57,425 nt of DNA, taken from the NCBI GenBank assembly GCA_937957805.1, contig CALFXW010000196.1, positions 1-57,425 of the forward strand. The letters are read 5' to 3'. The notes beneath the pieces were generated by a model. The model was not told the origin of the DNA and searched no databases. It saw only the letters and a program-made list of their open reading frames with translations. Shown here one piece after another: positions 34,931 to 43,539 of this stretch; the stretch's first letter is position 1; every line of letters begins with the position of its first letter. Position numbers and translations under genes: made by a program. Source of the DNA: an uncultured Sphingopyxis sp. Its GTDB lineage: Bacteria; Pseudomonadota; Alphaproteobacteria; Sphingomonadales; Sphingomonadaceae.

Positions 34931-35751
34931 CCAGCGCACGCGCCGCGCTTTCCATCGCAGCGCAAAAACTGCGCGGCATAGCCGAAAACCCGATGGCAGA
35001 GGCGCAATGGCTGCTCGCCCGCGCGCTGAATATGCCGCCGCAACGCCTGCTGCTCGAACTCGATCGCGCAGCACCCAATGGCCAATTTGCCGCGTTGGTC
35101 GAACGGCGCGCGGGCGGGGAACCGATCGCCTATATTTTGGGTGAAGCACCCTTTGGCGGACTGATGCTGCGCGTCGGGCCGGGTGTGCTCATCCCCCGTG
35201 CGGACAGTGAGGTGTTGATCGACGCCGCGCGCACCCAATTTGCCGGTCATCCGCCCGCGACCATCCTTGACCTTGGAACCGGGCCGGGGACATTATTGCT
35301 GAGCGCGCTCCATCTGTGGCCGACTGCTAGCGGCATTGGCGTGGATGTAAGCGATGTTGCGCTGTCCTATGCGCGCGACAATGCCGCACGGCTCGGTTTT
35401 GCATCGCGCGCGCAATGGCTAGTGGGGGATTGGGGCGATGGCGGGTCGGCCGACCTCATCCTCGCCAACCCGCCCTATATCGGCACCAGCGAAGTCATCG
35501 ACAAATCGGTTGCCGATTTTGAACCGGCGCTGGCGCTATATGCGGGCGAGGACGGGCTCGATGCCTATCGCGCCCTGTTGCCGACGCTGGCAGCGCGCAT
35601 TCATTCGGGCGGCGCGGCGATTGTCGAAATTGGCTGGCAACAGGGCGAAACTGTCAGCGGACTCGCGCAGGCGCATGGCCTTGCCTGGCAGTTATTGCCC
35701 GATCTTGCCGGGCGCGACCGCGCGCTGTTGCTGACACCCCTATTGCCATAA
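34927..35751 (+). CDS. prmC: release factor glutamine methyltransferase
   Basis: PrmC methylates the Gln of the GGQ motif of RF1 and RF2, matching its place directly after prfA. 274 residues, with the SAM-binding DLGTGPG (115-121) and the NPPY motif (181-184), plus the FGGLMLRVGPGVLIPRADSE segment. The start is GTG at 34927, overlapping the prfA stop by 4 bases. Confidence 0.96.
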   Translation: MTSARAALSIAAQKLRGIAENPMAEAQWLLARALNMPPQRLLLELDRAAPNGQFAALVERRAGGEPIAYILGEAPFGGLMLRVGPGVLIPRADSEVLIDAARTQFAGHPPATILDLGTGPGTLLLSALHLWPTASGIGVDVSDVALSYARDNAARLGFASRAQWLVGDWGDGGSADLILANPPYIGTSEVIDKSVADFEPALALYAGEDGLDAYRALLPTLAARIHSGGAAIVEIGWQQGETVSGLAQAHGLAWQLLPDLAGRDRALLLTPLLP

Positions 35752-35789
35752 GCCGCACGATTTTGCTTGCGTTCGGGCAAAAGCGGCTT
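35750..35789. other. imperfect inverted repeat after prmC
   Basis: AAGCCGC (35750-35756) pairs with GCGGCTT (35783-35789), and inside it TTTTGC (35761-35766) pairs with GCAAAA (35777-35782), giving a two-part stem. There is no T run after it on the plus strand, so termination would need help. It begins at the prmC stop and lies in the 234-base gap before the DUF4167 gene. Confidence 0.4.
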
Positions 35790-35985
35790 AGAGGGGGCGG
35801 CGCAGCGGCTCCCCACGCGCCGTCCCACAGTTTCTGGGGCTTTCGCGGGTCAGCTGCACCCCATTGCGGATGAAGAAGCTTGGGCCGGACTATCCGGCCG
35901 CTTGGCAAATGGAGCGCTGCACCGGCTGCGCTAAGATGTTGCGTAAAGGACGATGTTTCCACGCGAATTTTTTTAAGGAAAAAAT

Positions 35986-36786
35986 GTGTCGATGAACAAC
36001 CGTCAGAACGGTCGCCGTCGTGGCCGTAATAATCAGCGTCAGCCATCGCGCGGCGGCAACCATGACAGTGGCAATCGTATCGACAACCGTGCGCGCGGCA
36101 ACGCGACTCAATTGCTCGAAAAATACCGCAATATGGCACGCGACGCGCAATTGTCGGGTGATCGGGTGATGACCGAATATTACCTCCAATTTGCCGACCA
36201 TTATTTCCGTGTCCTGTCCGATGCCCGCGCCCGGCAGGAGGAACAGCGCGCGCGTTGGGAAGAACGTGATGATCGCGACGAGCGTGATGATGGCGCTGAC
36301 GGTATCGAGATGGACGGCGATGAGGGGGAGGATGCGGCCGACCTAGACCCCATCGACATGATCGGGCGGGCACCGCGCAACCGCGAAGGCCGCAGTCCGC
36401 GCGATGGCAACCGCGATAATCGTACACCGCGCAACGACCGCTCGGATCGCACTGACCGCCGCGATGGCAATCGTGCGCCGCGTGATGGCGACTCCGCTGA
36501 TGTGGAACCGCGCGGCGATTTCCGCGAAACACCCAGGGGCAATGGCCGCGAAAATAGCCGCGATTTTGACCGCAGCGAACGCCGTCCGCGCCGCGCCAGC
36601 ACCAATGGCGCGCGCCATGATCCAGATGGCGATGCCCCGCTGGGCATTGATGCGGCGGTATTGCCGCCCGCCATCGGCGCGGACAGCGCAGAAGCTGTTG
36701 TCGACAATGTCGCCGATATTGCGCCCGCGCCCAAGCGTCGCCGCACGGTCAAGAAAGTCGAAAGCAGCGACGAAGCTGCGGCGTAA
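35986..36786 (+). CDS. DUF4167 protein, arginine/aspartate-rich
   Basis: A 266-residue alphaproteobacterial DUF4167 protein. The conserved part is the N-terminal RRGRNNQRQ and the helical segment NATQLLEKYRNMARDAQLSGDRVMTEYYLQFADHYFR (read in pieces, residues about 40-78). The rest is a highly charged, disordered Arg/Asp/Asn-rich tail, suggesting nucleic-acid or ribosome association (inference). The GTG at 35986 is preferred because AAGGAA ends six bases upstream; ATG at 35992 is the alternative. Neighbouring prfA-prmC is a conserved context. Its stop is 14 bases from the convergent TPP enzyme gene. Confidence 0.87.
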   Translation: MSMNNRQNGRRRGRNNQRQPSRGGNHDSGNRIDNRARGNATQLLEKYRNMARDAQLSGDRVMTEYYLQFADHYFRVLSDARARQEEQRARWEERDDRDERDDGADGIEMDGDEGEDAADLDPIDMIGRAPRNREGRSPRDGNRDNRTPRNDRSDRTDRRDGNRAPRDGDSADVEPRGDFRETPRGNGRENSRDFDRSERRPRRASTNGARHDPDGDAPLGIDAAVLPPAIGADSAEAVVDNVADIAPAPKRRRTVKKVESSDEAAA

Positions 36787-36800
36787 AGCCCGCTAAAAAA

Positions 36801-38462
36801 TCAGCGCGGACGATTGCGCAGCGCGCTCAATGTCGTCCCCGCGCTGATACGTTCGACGTCGGTCCGCAGGTGGAGGAGGCGCAATCCCGTTTGCGCCATC
36901 GCTGCATCGAGCGCGGGTGCAAAATCCGCCGTCGCATCGACGCTCGCCGCCCAGCCGCCATAGGCACGGGCGAGCGCCGCAAAATCAGGGTTGTGCAGCG
37001 CAGTTGCCGACGGGCGCGCGGGATACTCGCGTTCCTGATGCATGCGGATGGTGCCGTAAGTGCCATTGTCGATAACCAGCACCAGCATATCCAGCCCATA
37101 TTGGACAGCGGTAGCCAATTCCTGACCGTTCATCAGAAAATCACCATCCCCCGCCAGCGCGACCACCATTTTGCCGGGGTTGCGCCGTGCTGCGGCAACG
37201 GCGGCCGGAACGCCATAGCCCATTGCCCCTGCGGTCGGGGCAAGCTGGCTCACCATCGGGGCATAGGCCCAGTGCCGATGCCACCAACCCGAAAAATTAC
37301 CCGCACCGTTGCAGATGATCGTATCCGCGGGGAGCCGCGCCGCCATCGCCCCGACGCACTGGCCAAGGTCAAGCGGGGTGTCGAACGGCACCACCCGGTG
37401 CCATTCGCGCCATTCGGCATGTGCGGCAGCCCCTGCATCAAAGGCGATGACATCACTTTCCCACAGCGCGGCCATTTCGGCAAATTCATGCGGATAGGCA
37501 CAGATCGGCAGGTCGGTGCGATACACGCGGTTCAATTCATTGGGGTCGGGGTGGACATGCACCAAAGTCTGGCCCGGATGGTCGGGGGTGATGAGCGTAT
37601 AGCCATCGGTCGTCGCCTCCCCCAAACGCGCCCCGACCGCGATAATCAAATCCGCCGCGCGGATGCGTTCCAGCAATTTGGGGTTGGGGCCATAGCCCAA
37701 ATTGCCAGCATAGACCGGGCATTGATTGTCGATGGCATCCTGCCGCCGGAATGCCGCAGCGGTGGGCAGGCCGACGCGCGTTGCAAATTCCGCCCAATAA
37801 TGTGCCGCTCCCGCGTTCCAGCCGGCCCCGCCGATGATCGCGACGGGCGATGATGCATTGGCCAGCAATTCCATGAAAACGCCCATCGCCGCTGCATCCG
37901 GGTCTTGTTCGGGGGCTTCAACGCGTGGGCGGTCGGCCACCGATGCCAGATCGCGCAACATATCTTCTGGCAGCGCAATCACCACCGGCCCCGGCCGCCC
38001 CGCCATGGCGGTTGCATAGGCGCGGGCGATATATTCGGGGATGCGCGCTGCATTGTCGATGCGTGCCGCCCATTTTGCGAGCGGCGCGAACATCGCTTGA
38101 AAATCAACCTCTTGAAAACCTTCGCGGTCGCGCATGTCGCGGTCCACATCACCGATGAACAATATCATCGGCAGACTGTCCTGCATCGCGACATGGACGC
38201 CGATGCTGGCATTGGTCGCGCCCGGCCCGCGCGTGACAAAGGCGATGCCGGGCCGCCCGGTCATATTGCCATCCGCCGCCGCCATAAAGCCGACGCCCCC
38301 TTCCTGACGGCAGACGATGGTGTCGATGGCAGGTGTGTCACGCAGCACGTCGAGCACCGACAAAAAGCTTTCGCCCGGCACGGTGAAAATGCGGTCGCAC
38401 GCTTGCAGCAAAAGTTGATCGACAAGGATTTGGGCGCCGGTGCGCTGGGGATAGCTAGTCAT
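36801..38462 (-). CDS. thiamine-diphosphate enzyme, acetolactate-synthase-like
   Basis: A 553-residue TPP enzyme with the three-domain layout of acetolactate synthase large subunits. The catalytic Glu is E54 in CRQEGGVGFMAA and the Mg/TPP motif is GDGDFLMNGQE...NGTYG. No regulatory small subunit gene is nearby, and the surrounding aldehyde dehydrogenase suggests a catabolic decarboxylase or ligase rather than branched-chain biosynthesis; the substrate cannot be told. Start at 38462 gives the family-like AQILVDQLLLQ opening. It follows the DUF454 gene by 36 bases on the same strand. Confidence 0.87.
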   Translation of the reverse strand: MTSYPQRTGAQILVDQLLLQACDRIFTVPGESFLSVLDVLRDTPAIDTIVCRQEGGVGFMAAADGNMTGRPGIAFVTRGPGATNASIGVHVAMQDSLPMILFIGDVDRDMRDREGFQEVDFQAMFAPLAKWAARIDNAARIPEYIARAYATAMAGRPGPVVIALPEDMLRDLASVADRPRVEAPEQDPDAAAMGVFMELLANASSPVAIIGGAGWNAGAAHYWAEFATRVGLPTAAAFRRQDAIDNQCPVYAGNLGYGPNPKLLERIRAADLIIAVGARLGEATTDGYTLITPDHPGQTLVHVHPDPNELNRVYRTDLPICAYPHEFAEMAALWESDVIAFDAGAAAHAEWREWHRVVPFDTPLDLGQCVGAMAARLPADTIICNGAGNFSGWWHRHWAYAPMVSQLAPTAGAMGYGVPAAVAAARRNPGKMVVALAGDGDFLMNGQELATAVQYGLDMLVLVIDNGTYGTIRMHQEREYPARPSATALHNPDFAALARAYGGWAASVDATADFAPALDAAMAQTGLRLLHLRTDVERISAGTTLSALRNRPR

Positions 38463-38498
38463 GCGCCTTGCTCTAGCGCAGGCTGGCTGGCGCGACAA

Positions 38499-38861
38499 TC
38501 AGCCTTCGGGGCGGGTCCACAGCCAGCCAAGCGAAATCAGCGCGGTGGCGGGGGGCAGCAGCACCCATGGCATGCGCAGCGTCAGCACACCAAGGCCAAT
38601 CGACAGCGCAAAGGCGATGGTCGCCGCCCACTTGCCGCGCCGCGCAATTGCGCCCCTTTCCCGCCACGCACGAATCGGCGGGCCAAAGCGCGGATGGCTG
38701 AGCAATTTTGCTTCCCACGCGCGATTGCCGCGCGCAAAACAAAATGCCGCCAATATGTAAAAGGGAACGGTCGGCAACAAAGGCAGCGCAATGCCGATGG
38801 TGCCGAGCGCCAGCGCGGCGACCCCGACGATATTCCAGATGTGGCGCGCCAATGGCCGCAT
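38499..38861 (-). CDS. DUF454 (YbaN) family membrane protein
   Basis: A 120-residue inner-membrane protein with hydrophobic segments near 10-45 and 80-115. The DUF454 signature GTIGIALPLLPTVPFYILAAFCFARG (in overlapping pieces) and RFGPPIRAWRERGAI are present. Function unknown. Its ATG overlaps the stop of the aldehyde dehydrogenase gene (TGATG), so it is translationally coupled to it. Confidence 0.88.
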   Translation of the reverse strand: MRPLARHIWNIVGVAALALGTIGIALPLLPTVPFYILAAFCFARGNRAWEAKLLSHPRFGPPIRAWRERGAIARRGKWAATIAFALSIGLGVLTLRMPWVLLPPATALISLGWLWTRPEG

Positions 38862-40294
38862 CAGGCGAGGTGCACCGCCTTGGTCACGCAATAATTGGAG
38901 AGGCCCTCCGGCCCGCCCTCACTGCCGAAGCCGGATTGTTTGACCCCGCCAAAGGGGGTGTCGGCGCCCGAAATGGTAAAGCTGTTGACCCCGACCATCC
39001 CCGCGTCGAGCGCGTCGGCGACCAGATTGGCGCGGCGGCCATTTTCGGTAAAGGCAAAGGCGGCGAGGCCAAATGGCGTCGCATTGGCCAACGCAATCGC
39101 TTCGTCCATATCCGCAAAACTCCGCGTGAGGGCGAGCGGGCCAAAGGGTTCAACCTGCATCACATCAGCATCATCGGGGACATTGGCGATCAGGCTGGGG
39201 TCGAAATAATTGCCCGCGCCTTCGCGCGCCTCTCCACCCGCGACCAGTTCCGCCCCCTTGGCCAGTGCGTCCGCCACCAGCGCGGCCACCGCCTGCGGAC
39301 GGCGCGCATTGGCGAGCGGGCCCATGTTCGTGTCGCTGTCCAAACCATTGCCGACGCGCAATTTGGCCATACGCGCTGCAAAACCCGCGACAAAGGCATC
39401 ATGGATCGGCGCTTCGACAAAGAAACGCGTGGGCGATACGCAAACCTGCCCCGCGTTGCGGAACTTCTGTGGCACCGCCATGTCGAGCACCCGGTCGAGA
39501 TCGCAATCGGCAAAGACCAGCACCGGCGCATGACCGCCCAATTCCATCGTCGATGGGGTGACGCTGTCCGCGCACAGCCGCATCAAATGCGCGCCCACAG
39601 CGGTTGAGCCGGTAAAACTGATCTTGCGGATGACGGGCGATGCAATGAGGCGCGATGAAATCAACGCCGGGTCACCATAGAGCAATTGCGCAACATCACC
39701 GGGCAGTCCGGCATCGACCAGACATTGCATCAGGGCGGCGGTGCAGGCCGGGGTTTCCTCCGCCGGTTTGGCAATCACCGAACAGCCAACCGCCAGCGCC
39801 GCCGACATTTTCTTGGCCATGAGGTAGAGCGGAAAGTTCCACGGCGTGAAAATCGCCACCGGCCCGACGGGCTGTTGCAGCACCATCGACCTTTGCCCGC
39901 TGGGGCGCACCAAGGTGCGGCCATATTGACGGCGTGCATCCTCTGCGCACCAGTCGAATAATTGTGCCGCGCCCGCAACCTCCCCCTTGGCTTCGGCAAT
40001 CGGCTTGCCCTGTTCGATGGTGAGCATGGTGGCAATGGGTTCCACCCGTTCGCGCAGCAAGCTGGCGGTGCGGCGCAATATATCCGCCCGCGCATCGACC
40101 GATGTGGCGCGCCATGCGGAAAAGCCGCGCGCGGCGCTGGCAAGGGCAAGGTCAATGTCCGCCCCGCTCGCCTTGGGCAGGGCAGCGATGGTCTCTGCCG
40201 TGGCGGGGTTATGGACGGACAGGCAATCGCGGCCCTCACCCCCCTGCCATGCGCCATCAATGAACAGTTTCAGATCAGCCGAATAATCCTGCAT
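38861..40294 (-). CDS. NAD(P)-dependent succinate-semialdehyde dehydrogenase-type aldehyde dehydrogenase
   Basis: A 477-residue aldehyde dehydrogenase. The general base Glu is E251 in MELGGHAP and the nucleophile is C285 in NAGQVCVSP; the nucleotide-binding PWNFPL and FTGSTAVG are present. It most resembles GabD-like enzymes that oxidise succinate semialdehyde to succinate, but specificity is inferred. It heads the minus-strand run with DUF454 and the TPP enzyme and diverges from the SMP-30 lactonase gene over a 105-base region. Confidence 0.87.
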   Translation of the reverse strand: MQDYSADLKLFIDGAWQGGEGRDCLSVHNPATAETIAALPKASGADIDLALASAARGFSAWRATSVDARADILRRTASLLRERVEPIATMLTIEQGKPIAEAKGEVAGAAQLFDWCAEDARRQYGRTLVRPSGQRSMVLQQPVGPVAIFTPWNFPLYLMAKKMSAALAVGCSVIAKPAEETPACTAALMQCLVDAGLPGDVAQLLYGDPALISSRLIASPVIRKISFTGSTAVGAHLMRLCADSVTPSTMELGGHAPVLVFADCDLDRVLDMAVPQKFRNAGQVCVSPTRFFVEAPIHDAFVAGFAARMAKLRVGNGLDSDTNMGPLANARRPQAVAALVADALAKGAELVAGGEAREGAGNYFDPSLIANVPDDADVMQVEPFGPLALTRSFADMDEAIALANATPFGLAAFAFTENGRRANLVADALDAGMVGVNSFTISGADTPFGGVKQSGFGSEGGPEGLSNYCVTKAVHLA

Positions 40295-40399
40295 GCCCTT
40301 GTTTTCTTTCCTGTTTCATTTTCGCCGCTGCGCGCTTGTCGGACGCTGGCCAACCTCTTAAGCCCAATCGGGACAAGAGGCAAAGCAGCGGAGGGTGCG
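40295..40399. promoter_or_regulatory. divergent promoter region with inverted repeats
   Basis: This 105-base gap separates the divergent aldehyde dehydrogenase and SMP-30 genes. CTTGTC (40335-40340) faces GACAAG (40372-40377), and CCTCTT (40354-40359) faces AAGAGG (40375-40380), so a dyad operator is possible. No local regulator gene is seen and clear -35/-10 boxes are not evident. Confidence 0.35.
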
Positions 40400-41323
40400 A
40401 TGGCAAATATGCGTATTTTGGCAGAGGGACTGCGTTTTCCAGAAGGGCCGGTGGCGATGGCTGACGGCAGCATCATCCTGACCGAGATAGAGGCAGGACG
40501 CATCACCCGCGTCACCCCCGACGGACAGAAACAGATCATCGCCACCCCGGGCGGCGGGCCAAATGGCCTCGCCATCGGGCCGGAAGGCAAGCTATATTGC
40601 TGTAATAATGGCGGTTTCAACTATGTCGAAAGCAACGGCATGCTGGCCCCCCATGGCATCGCCGATGATTATTCGGGTGGGCGGATCGAACGCATCGACA
40701 TTGCCACAGGGGCGGTTGAAACTCTCTATAAATCGGGGGATTTCGGCTGCACGCTACGCGGCCCCAACGACATTGTGTTCGATGGCCATGGCGGCTTTTG
40801 GTTCACCGACCATGGCAAGGTCGATTATGCCAAGCGCTGTCATGACATAGTTGGCATTTTCTATGCCAAGGCGGACGGCAGTTTTATGGAGGAAGTTATC
40901 TTCCCCAGTTACAACCCCAATGGCATCGGCCTGTCCCCCGACGGCAAGACATTATATGCCGCCGAAACATATACTTGCCGCCTGACCGCGTTTAACATCA
41001 TCGCACCGGGCAAGGTGGACGGCGCCGCAGGCCCGGGCGGCCCCGGCATCCCCCTTTATCGCCCCGCCGGCTATAAATTCTTTGATTCGCTGGGGGTGGA
41101 AGCAGGCGGCAATATCTGCGTCGCGACGATTGGCGAATGCGGCATCAGTGTCATTTCCCCAGCAGGCGAATTGGTCGATTTCGTCGGCACCGATGATATT
41201 TTCACCACCAACATCTGCTGGGGCGGGGCAGATATGCAAACCGCCTTTGTCACTTTGTCCGGCACCGGGCGACTGGCGGCGATCGATTGGCCGCGACCGG
41301 GCTTGCGACTGCAATATGGCTGA
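40400..41323 (+). CDS. SMP-30/gluconolactonase/LRE-like protein
   Basis: A 307-residue six-bladed beta-propeller of the SMP-30 family, typically a lactonase for sugar lactones that uses a metal ion. Visible signature elements are the N-terminal LRFPEGPVAMADGSIILTEI (in pieces), GGPNGLAIGPEGKLYCCNNGG, RGPNDIVFD and YNPNGIGLSPDGKTLYAAET. The ATG at 40400 follows a GGAGGG site. The next gene overlaps its end by 8 bases. Substrate not determinable. Confidence 0.87.
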   Translation: MANMRILAEGLRFPEGPVAMADGSIILTEIEAGRITRVTPDGQKQIIATPGGGPNGLAIGPEGKLYCCNNGGFNYVESNGMLAPHGIADDYSGGRIERIDIATGAVETLYKSGDFGCTLRGPNDIVFDGHGGFWFTDHGKVDYAKRCHDIVGIFYAKADGSFMEEVIFPSYNPNGIGLSPDGKTLYAAETYTCRLTAFNIIAPGKVDGAAGPGGPGIPLYRPAGYKFFDSLGVEAGGNICVATIGECGISVISPAGELVDFVGTDDIFTTNICWGGADMQTAFVTLSGTGRLAAIDWPRPGLRLQYG

Positions 41324-41978
41324 TCCATCCCCCTATCGCGCGGTGCTGTGGGATTTTGGCGGGGTCATCACCGCCTCCCCCTTTGTTGCGTTCAACGCGC
41401 TGGAGTCGGCGCGCGGCCTGCCGCGCGACATCATCCGCCGGATCAACGCCACCAATGCCGATAATAATGCATGGGCGCGCTTTGAACGGGCAGAAATCGA
41501 CGCCGCCACCTTTGACCGCGAATTTGCCGCCGAGGCGCACGCCCATAGGGTAAACCTCGACGGCGCATCGGTCATCGCCTGCCTGTCGGGTGCGGTGCGG
41601 CCACAAATGGTCGCCGCGCTCGACTGGCTGAAGGCAGCGGGCATCGCCATTGGCTGCATCACCAATAATGTGCCTGCCGGTGTCGGCACGGGCATGGCGC
41701 GCGATGCAACAAAGTCCGCAGAAATCAGCGATATTTTGGCGCGCTTTGATGTGCTGTTCGAATCGAGCAAGCTTGGCATCCGCAAACCCGATGCGCGCAT
41801 TTATCAGATGGCGGCGGAGGCGCTCGGCATTGCGCCCGCGCAGTGTATCTACCTCGATGATCTGGGGGTGAATTGCAAAGGCGCGGCGCAATTGGGCATG
41901 GCGGCGATCAAAGTGGGCGATGCGGATGCCGCGCTCGAAGCGCTGTGGAAATTGCTCGGCACTGGGCCTAAAGACTAG
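41316..41978 (+). CDS. HAD-IA family phosphatase-like hydrolase
   Basis: A 220-residue HAD hydrolase of the epoxide-hydrolase-N-terminal/ACAD10-like type. Motif I is LWDFGGVIT (nucleophile Asp 13, the second Asp replaced by Gly as in this subgroup), motif II is CITNNV, motif III is KLGIRKPD and motif IV is YLDDLGVN. The substrate is unknown. It overlaps the SMP-30 gene by 8 bases and precedes scoA by 24 bases. Confidence 0.85.
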   Translation: MADPSPYRAVLWDFGGVITASPFVAFNALESARGLPRDIIRRINATNADNNAWARFERAEIDAATFDREFAAEAHAHRVNLDGASVIACLSGAVRPQMVAALDWLKAAGIAIGCITNNVPAGVGTGMARDATKSAEISDILARFDVLFESSKLGIRKPDARIYQMAAEALGIAPAQCIYLDDLGVNCKGAAQLGMAAIKVGDADAALEALWKLLGTGPKD

Positions 41979-42002
41979 CCATATCGCGAAAAGGATCCCC
42001 CT

Positions 42003-42710
42003 ATGAAAAAACTCTTCCCCGATGCCCGCGCCGCGCTCGACGGCGTTATCCGCGACGATATGTTGATTGCGGCGGGCGGATTTGGCCTGTGCGGTATCCC
42101 CGAACGGCTGATCGACGCCATCGTCGCATCGGGGGCAAAGGGGCTGACGGTCGCATCGAATAATGCGGGCATCGACAATGAAGGGCTGGGTAAATTGCTG
42201 CGCAGCCGGCAGATTAAAAAAATGATCTCCTCCTACGTAGGGGAAAATAAGGAATTTGAACGCCAATATCTGGCTGGCGAGCTGGAGGTGGAGTTTTGCC
42301 CGCAGGGGACATTGGCCGAACGCATGCGCGCGGGCGGCGCGGGCATCCCCGGCTTTTACACCCGTACCGGCGTTGGCACCGAAGTTGCCAAGGGCAAGGA
42401 AGTCAAAAGCTTCCATGGACAGGATTATATTTTGGAACAGGGGATTTTTGCCGACCTGTCGATCGTCAAGGCATGGAAGGCGGACGAAAGCGGAAATCTG
42501 ATTTTTCGCAAGACCGCGCGCAATTTTAACATGCCCGCCGCCACCTGCGGCAAAATCTGCGTGGTCGAGGTGGAGGAGGTGGTGCCCGTTGGCGCGCTGA
42601 ACCCCGACGCCATCCACCTGCCCGGCATTTATGTGCAGCGGATGATTATCGGCGCGCCATATGACAAGAAGATTGAGTTTCGTACGGTCAGGACGCGCGA
42701 AGCGGCGTGA
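42003..42710 (+). CDS. scoA: 3-oxoacid CoA-transferase subunit A
   Basis: The 235-residue alpha subunit of succinyl-CoA:3-ketoacid CoA-transferase, which activates acetoacetate for breakdown. The glycine-rich GGFGLCGIPERLID (residues about 22-35) and ARNFNMPAATCGK, VVEVEEVV are characteristic. Its partner scoB lies downstream but is separated by a lipoprotein gene that starts on the scoA stop codon. Confidence 0.95.
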   Translation: MKKLFPDARAALDGVIRDDMLIAAGGFGLCGIPERLIDAIVASGAKGLTVASNNAGIDNEGLGKLLRSRQIKKMISSYVGENKEFERQYLAGELEVEFCPQGTLAERMRAGGAGIPGFYTRTGVGTEVAKGKEVKSFHGQDYILEQGIFADLSIVKAWKADESGNLIFRKTARNFNMPAATCGKICVVEVEEVVPVGALNPDAIHLPGIYVQRMIIGAPYDKKIEFRTVRTREAA

Positions 42711-43528
42711 TGCACCGCAGGCTCGCCCTTACCCTCTGCCTGACACCGCTGCTCACGGGCTGTGTTGCGGCGGTGCTGCCGGTCATTGCGGCAGGCACCA
42801 TCGCGCGACAGGGGGTCGCGGGCGATGATGCCGAAGCGGCACCTGCCACAACCCCAGCTTCGCCGATAAGCGCACAAGCGCAGCCCGCACCAACGCCAGA
42901 CCCGGTTCCCGAAGAGGCGCAGCCTCCGGCGGTTACAACGCCACCTGCGGAGCCGCCAGCAACCAACCCCGCGGCCAATAGCGACAGCGCCGCAATCATC
43001 GCGCATGTGCGGGATCGCGCCGCGCTGGTGGCGGGGGGTGCGCCAGTGCTCAGCCTCGTCCTTGCGGACCCGCTGAGCCTCGCCGAACCGGCCTATGCAC
43101 CATGTGGCGAGCGGCCCGCTGCCGTCATTTTCGATGCGGACCGGGGAAGCGCGGTGCCCGGAGACCTTGCCGATTTGCGCCAATTGACCGCAGCAATCCG
43201 CGCGGTGAACGTCGTCATTTTCTGGGTCAGCGACCGTGGCGAATCTGCCACCGCAACCATTGGTGATGCGCTGGCGGCGGCGGGCATCGACCCCGATCAT
43301 GCCGATAGCATCGTCACCACTCGCCCCGGATTTGAACGCAAGCAATTGTTGCGCCATGGCATTGCGCAAAGCCATTGCGTGTTGGCGCTGGTTGGCGACA
43401 CCCGCGCCGATGCGGACGAAGCCTATGCCTATTTGCGCGACCCGGACAGTCCGCTCGCCATCGATGCCAATTGGGGCAATGGCTGGTTTCTGCTGCCCCT
43501 GCCCGACCTTTCTCCATTTCAGCAATAA
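42710..43528 (+). CDS. lipoprotein with HAD acid-phosphatase-like C-terminal domain
   Basis: A 272-residue predicted lipoprotein. The lipobox is LLTGC (Cys 18), followed by a Pro/Ala-rich tether (about 40-90) and a C-terminal domain resembling HAD class acid phosphatases: IFDADRG (D142, D144), FWVSDR (S174), ERKQLL (K211) and LVGDTRAD (D230). The Thr after the DxD pair is missing, so activity is uncertain. It begins on the scoA stop codon (TGATG) and is followed 11 bases later by scoB, an unusual site for an envelope protein. The domain call is inference. Confidence 0.6.
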   Translation: MHRRLALTLCLTPLLTGCVAAVLPVIAAGTIARQGVAGDDAEAAPATTPASPISAQAQPAPTPDPVPEEAQPPAVTTPPAEPPATNPAANSDSAAIIAHVRDRAALVAGGAPVLSLVLADPLSLAEPAYAPCGERPAAVIFDADRGSAVPGDLADLRQLTAAIRAVNVVIFWVSDRGESATATIGDALAAAGIDPDHADSIVTTRPGFERKQLLRHGIAQSHCVLALVGDTRADADEAYAYLRDPDSPLAIDANWGNGWFLLPLPDLSPFQQ

Positions 43529-43539
43529 AGAGGATGAAC

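Noticed and set aside
41250..42617. 455-codon minus-strand frame across the HAD and scoA genes
   Set aside because: Both sense genes carry family motifs; the antisense frame does not.
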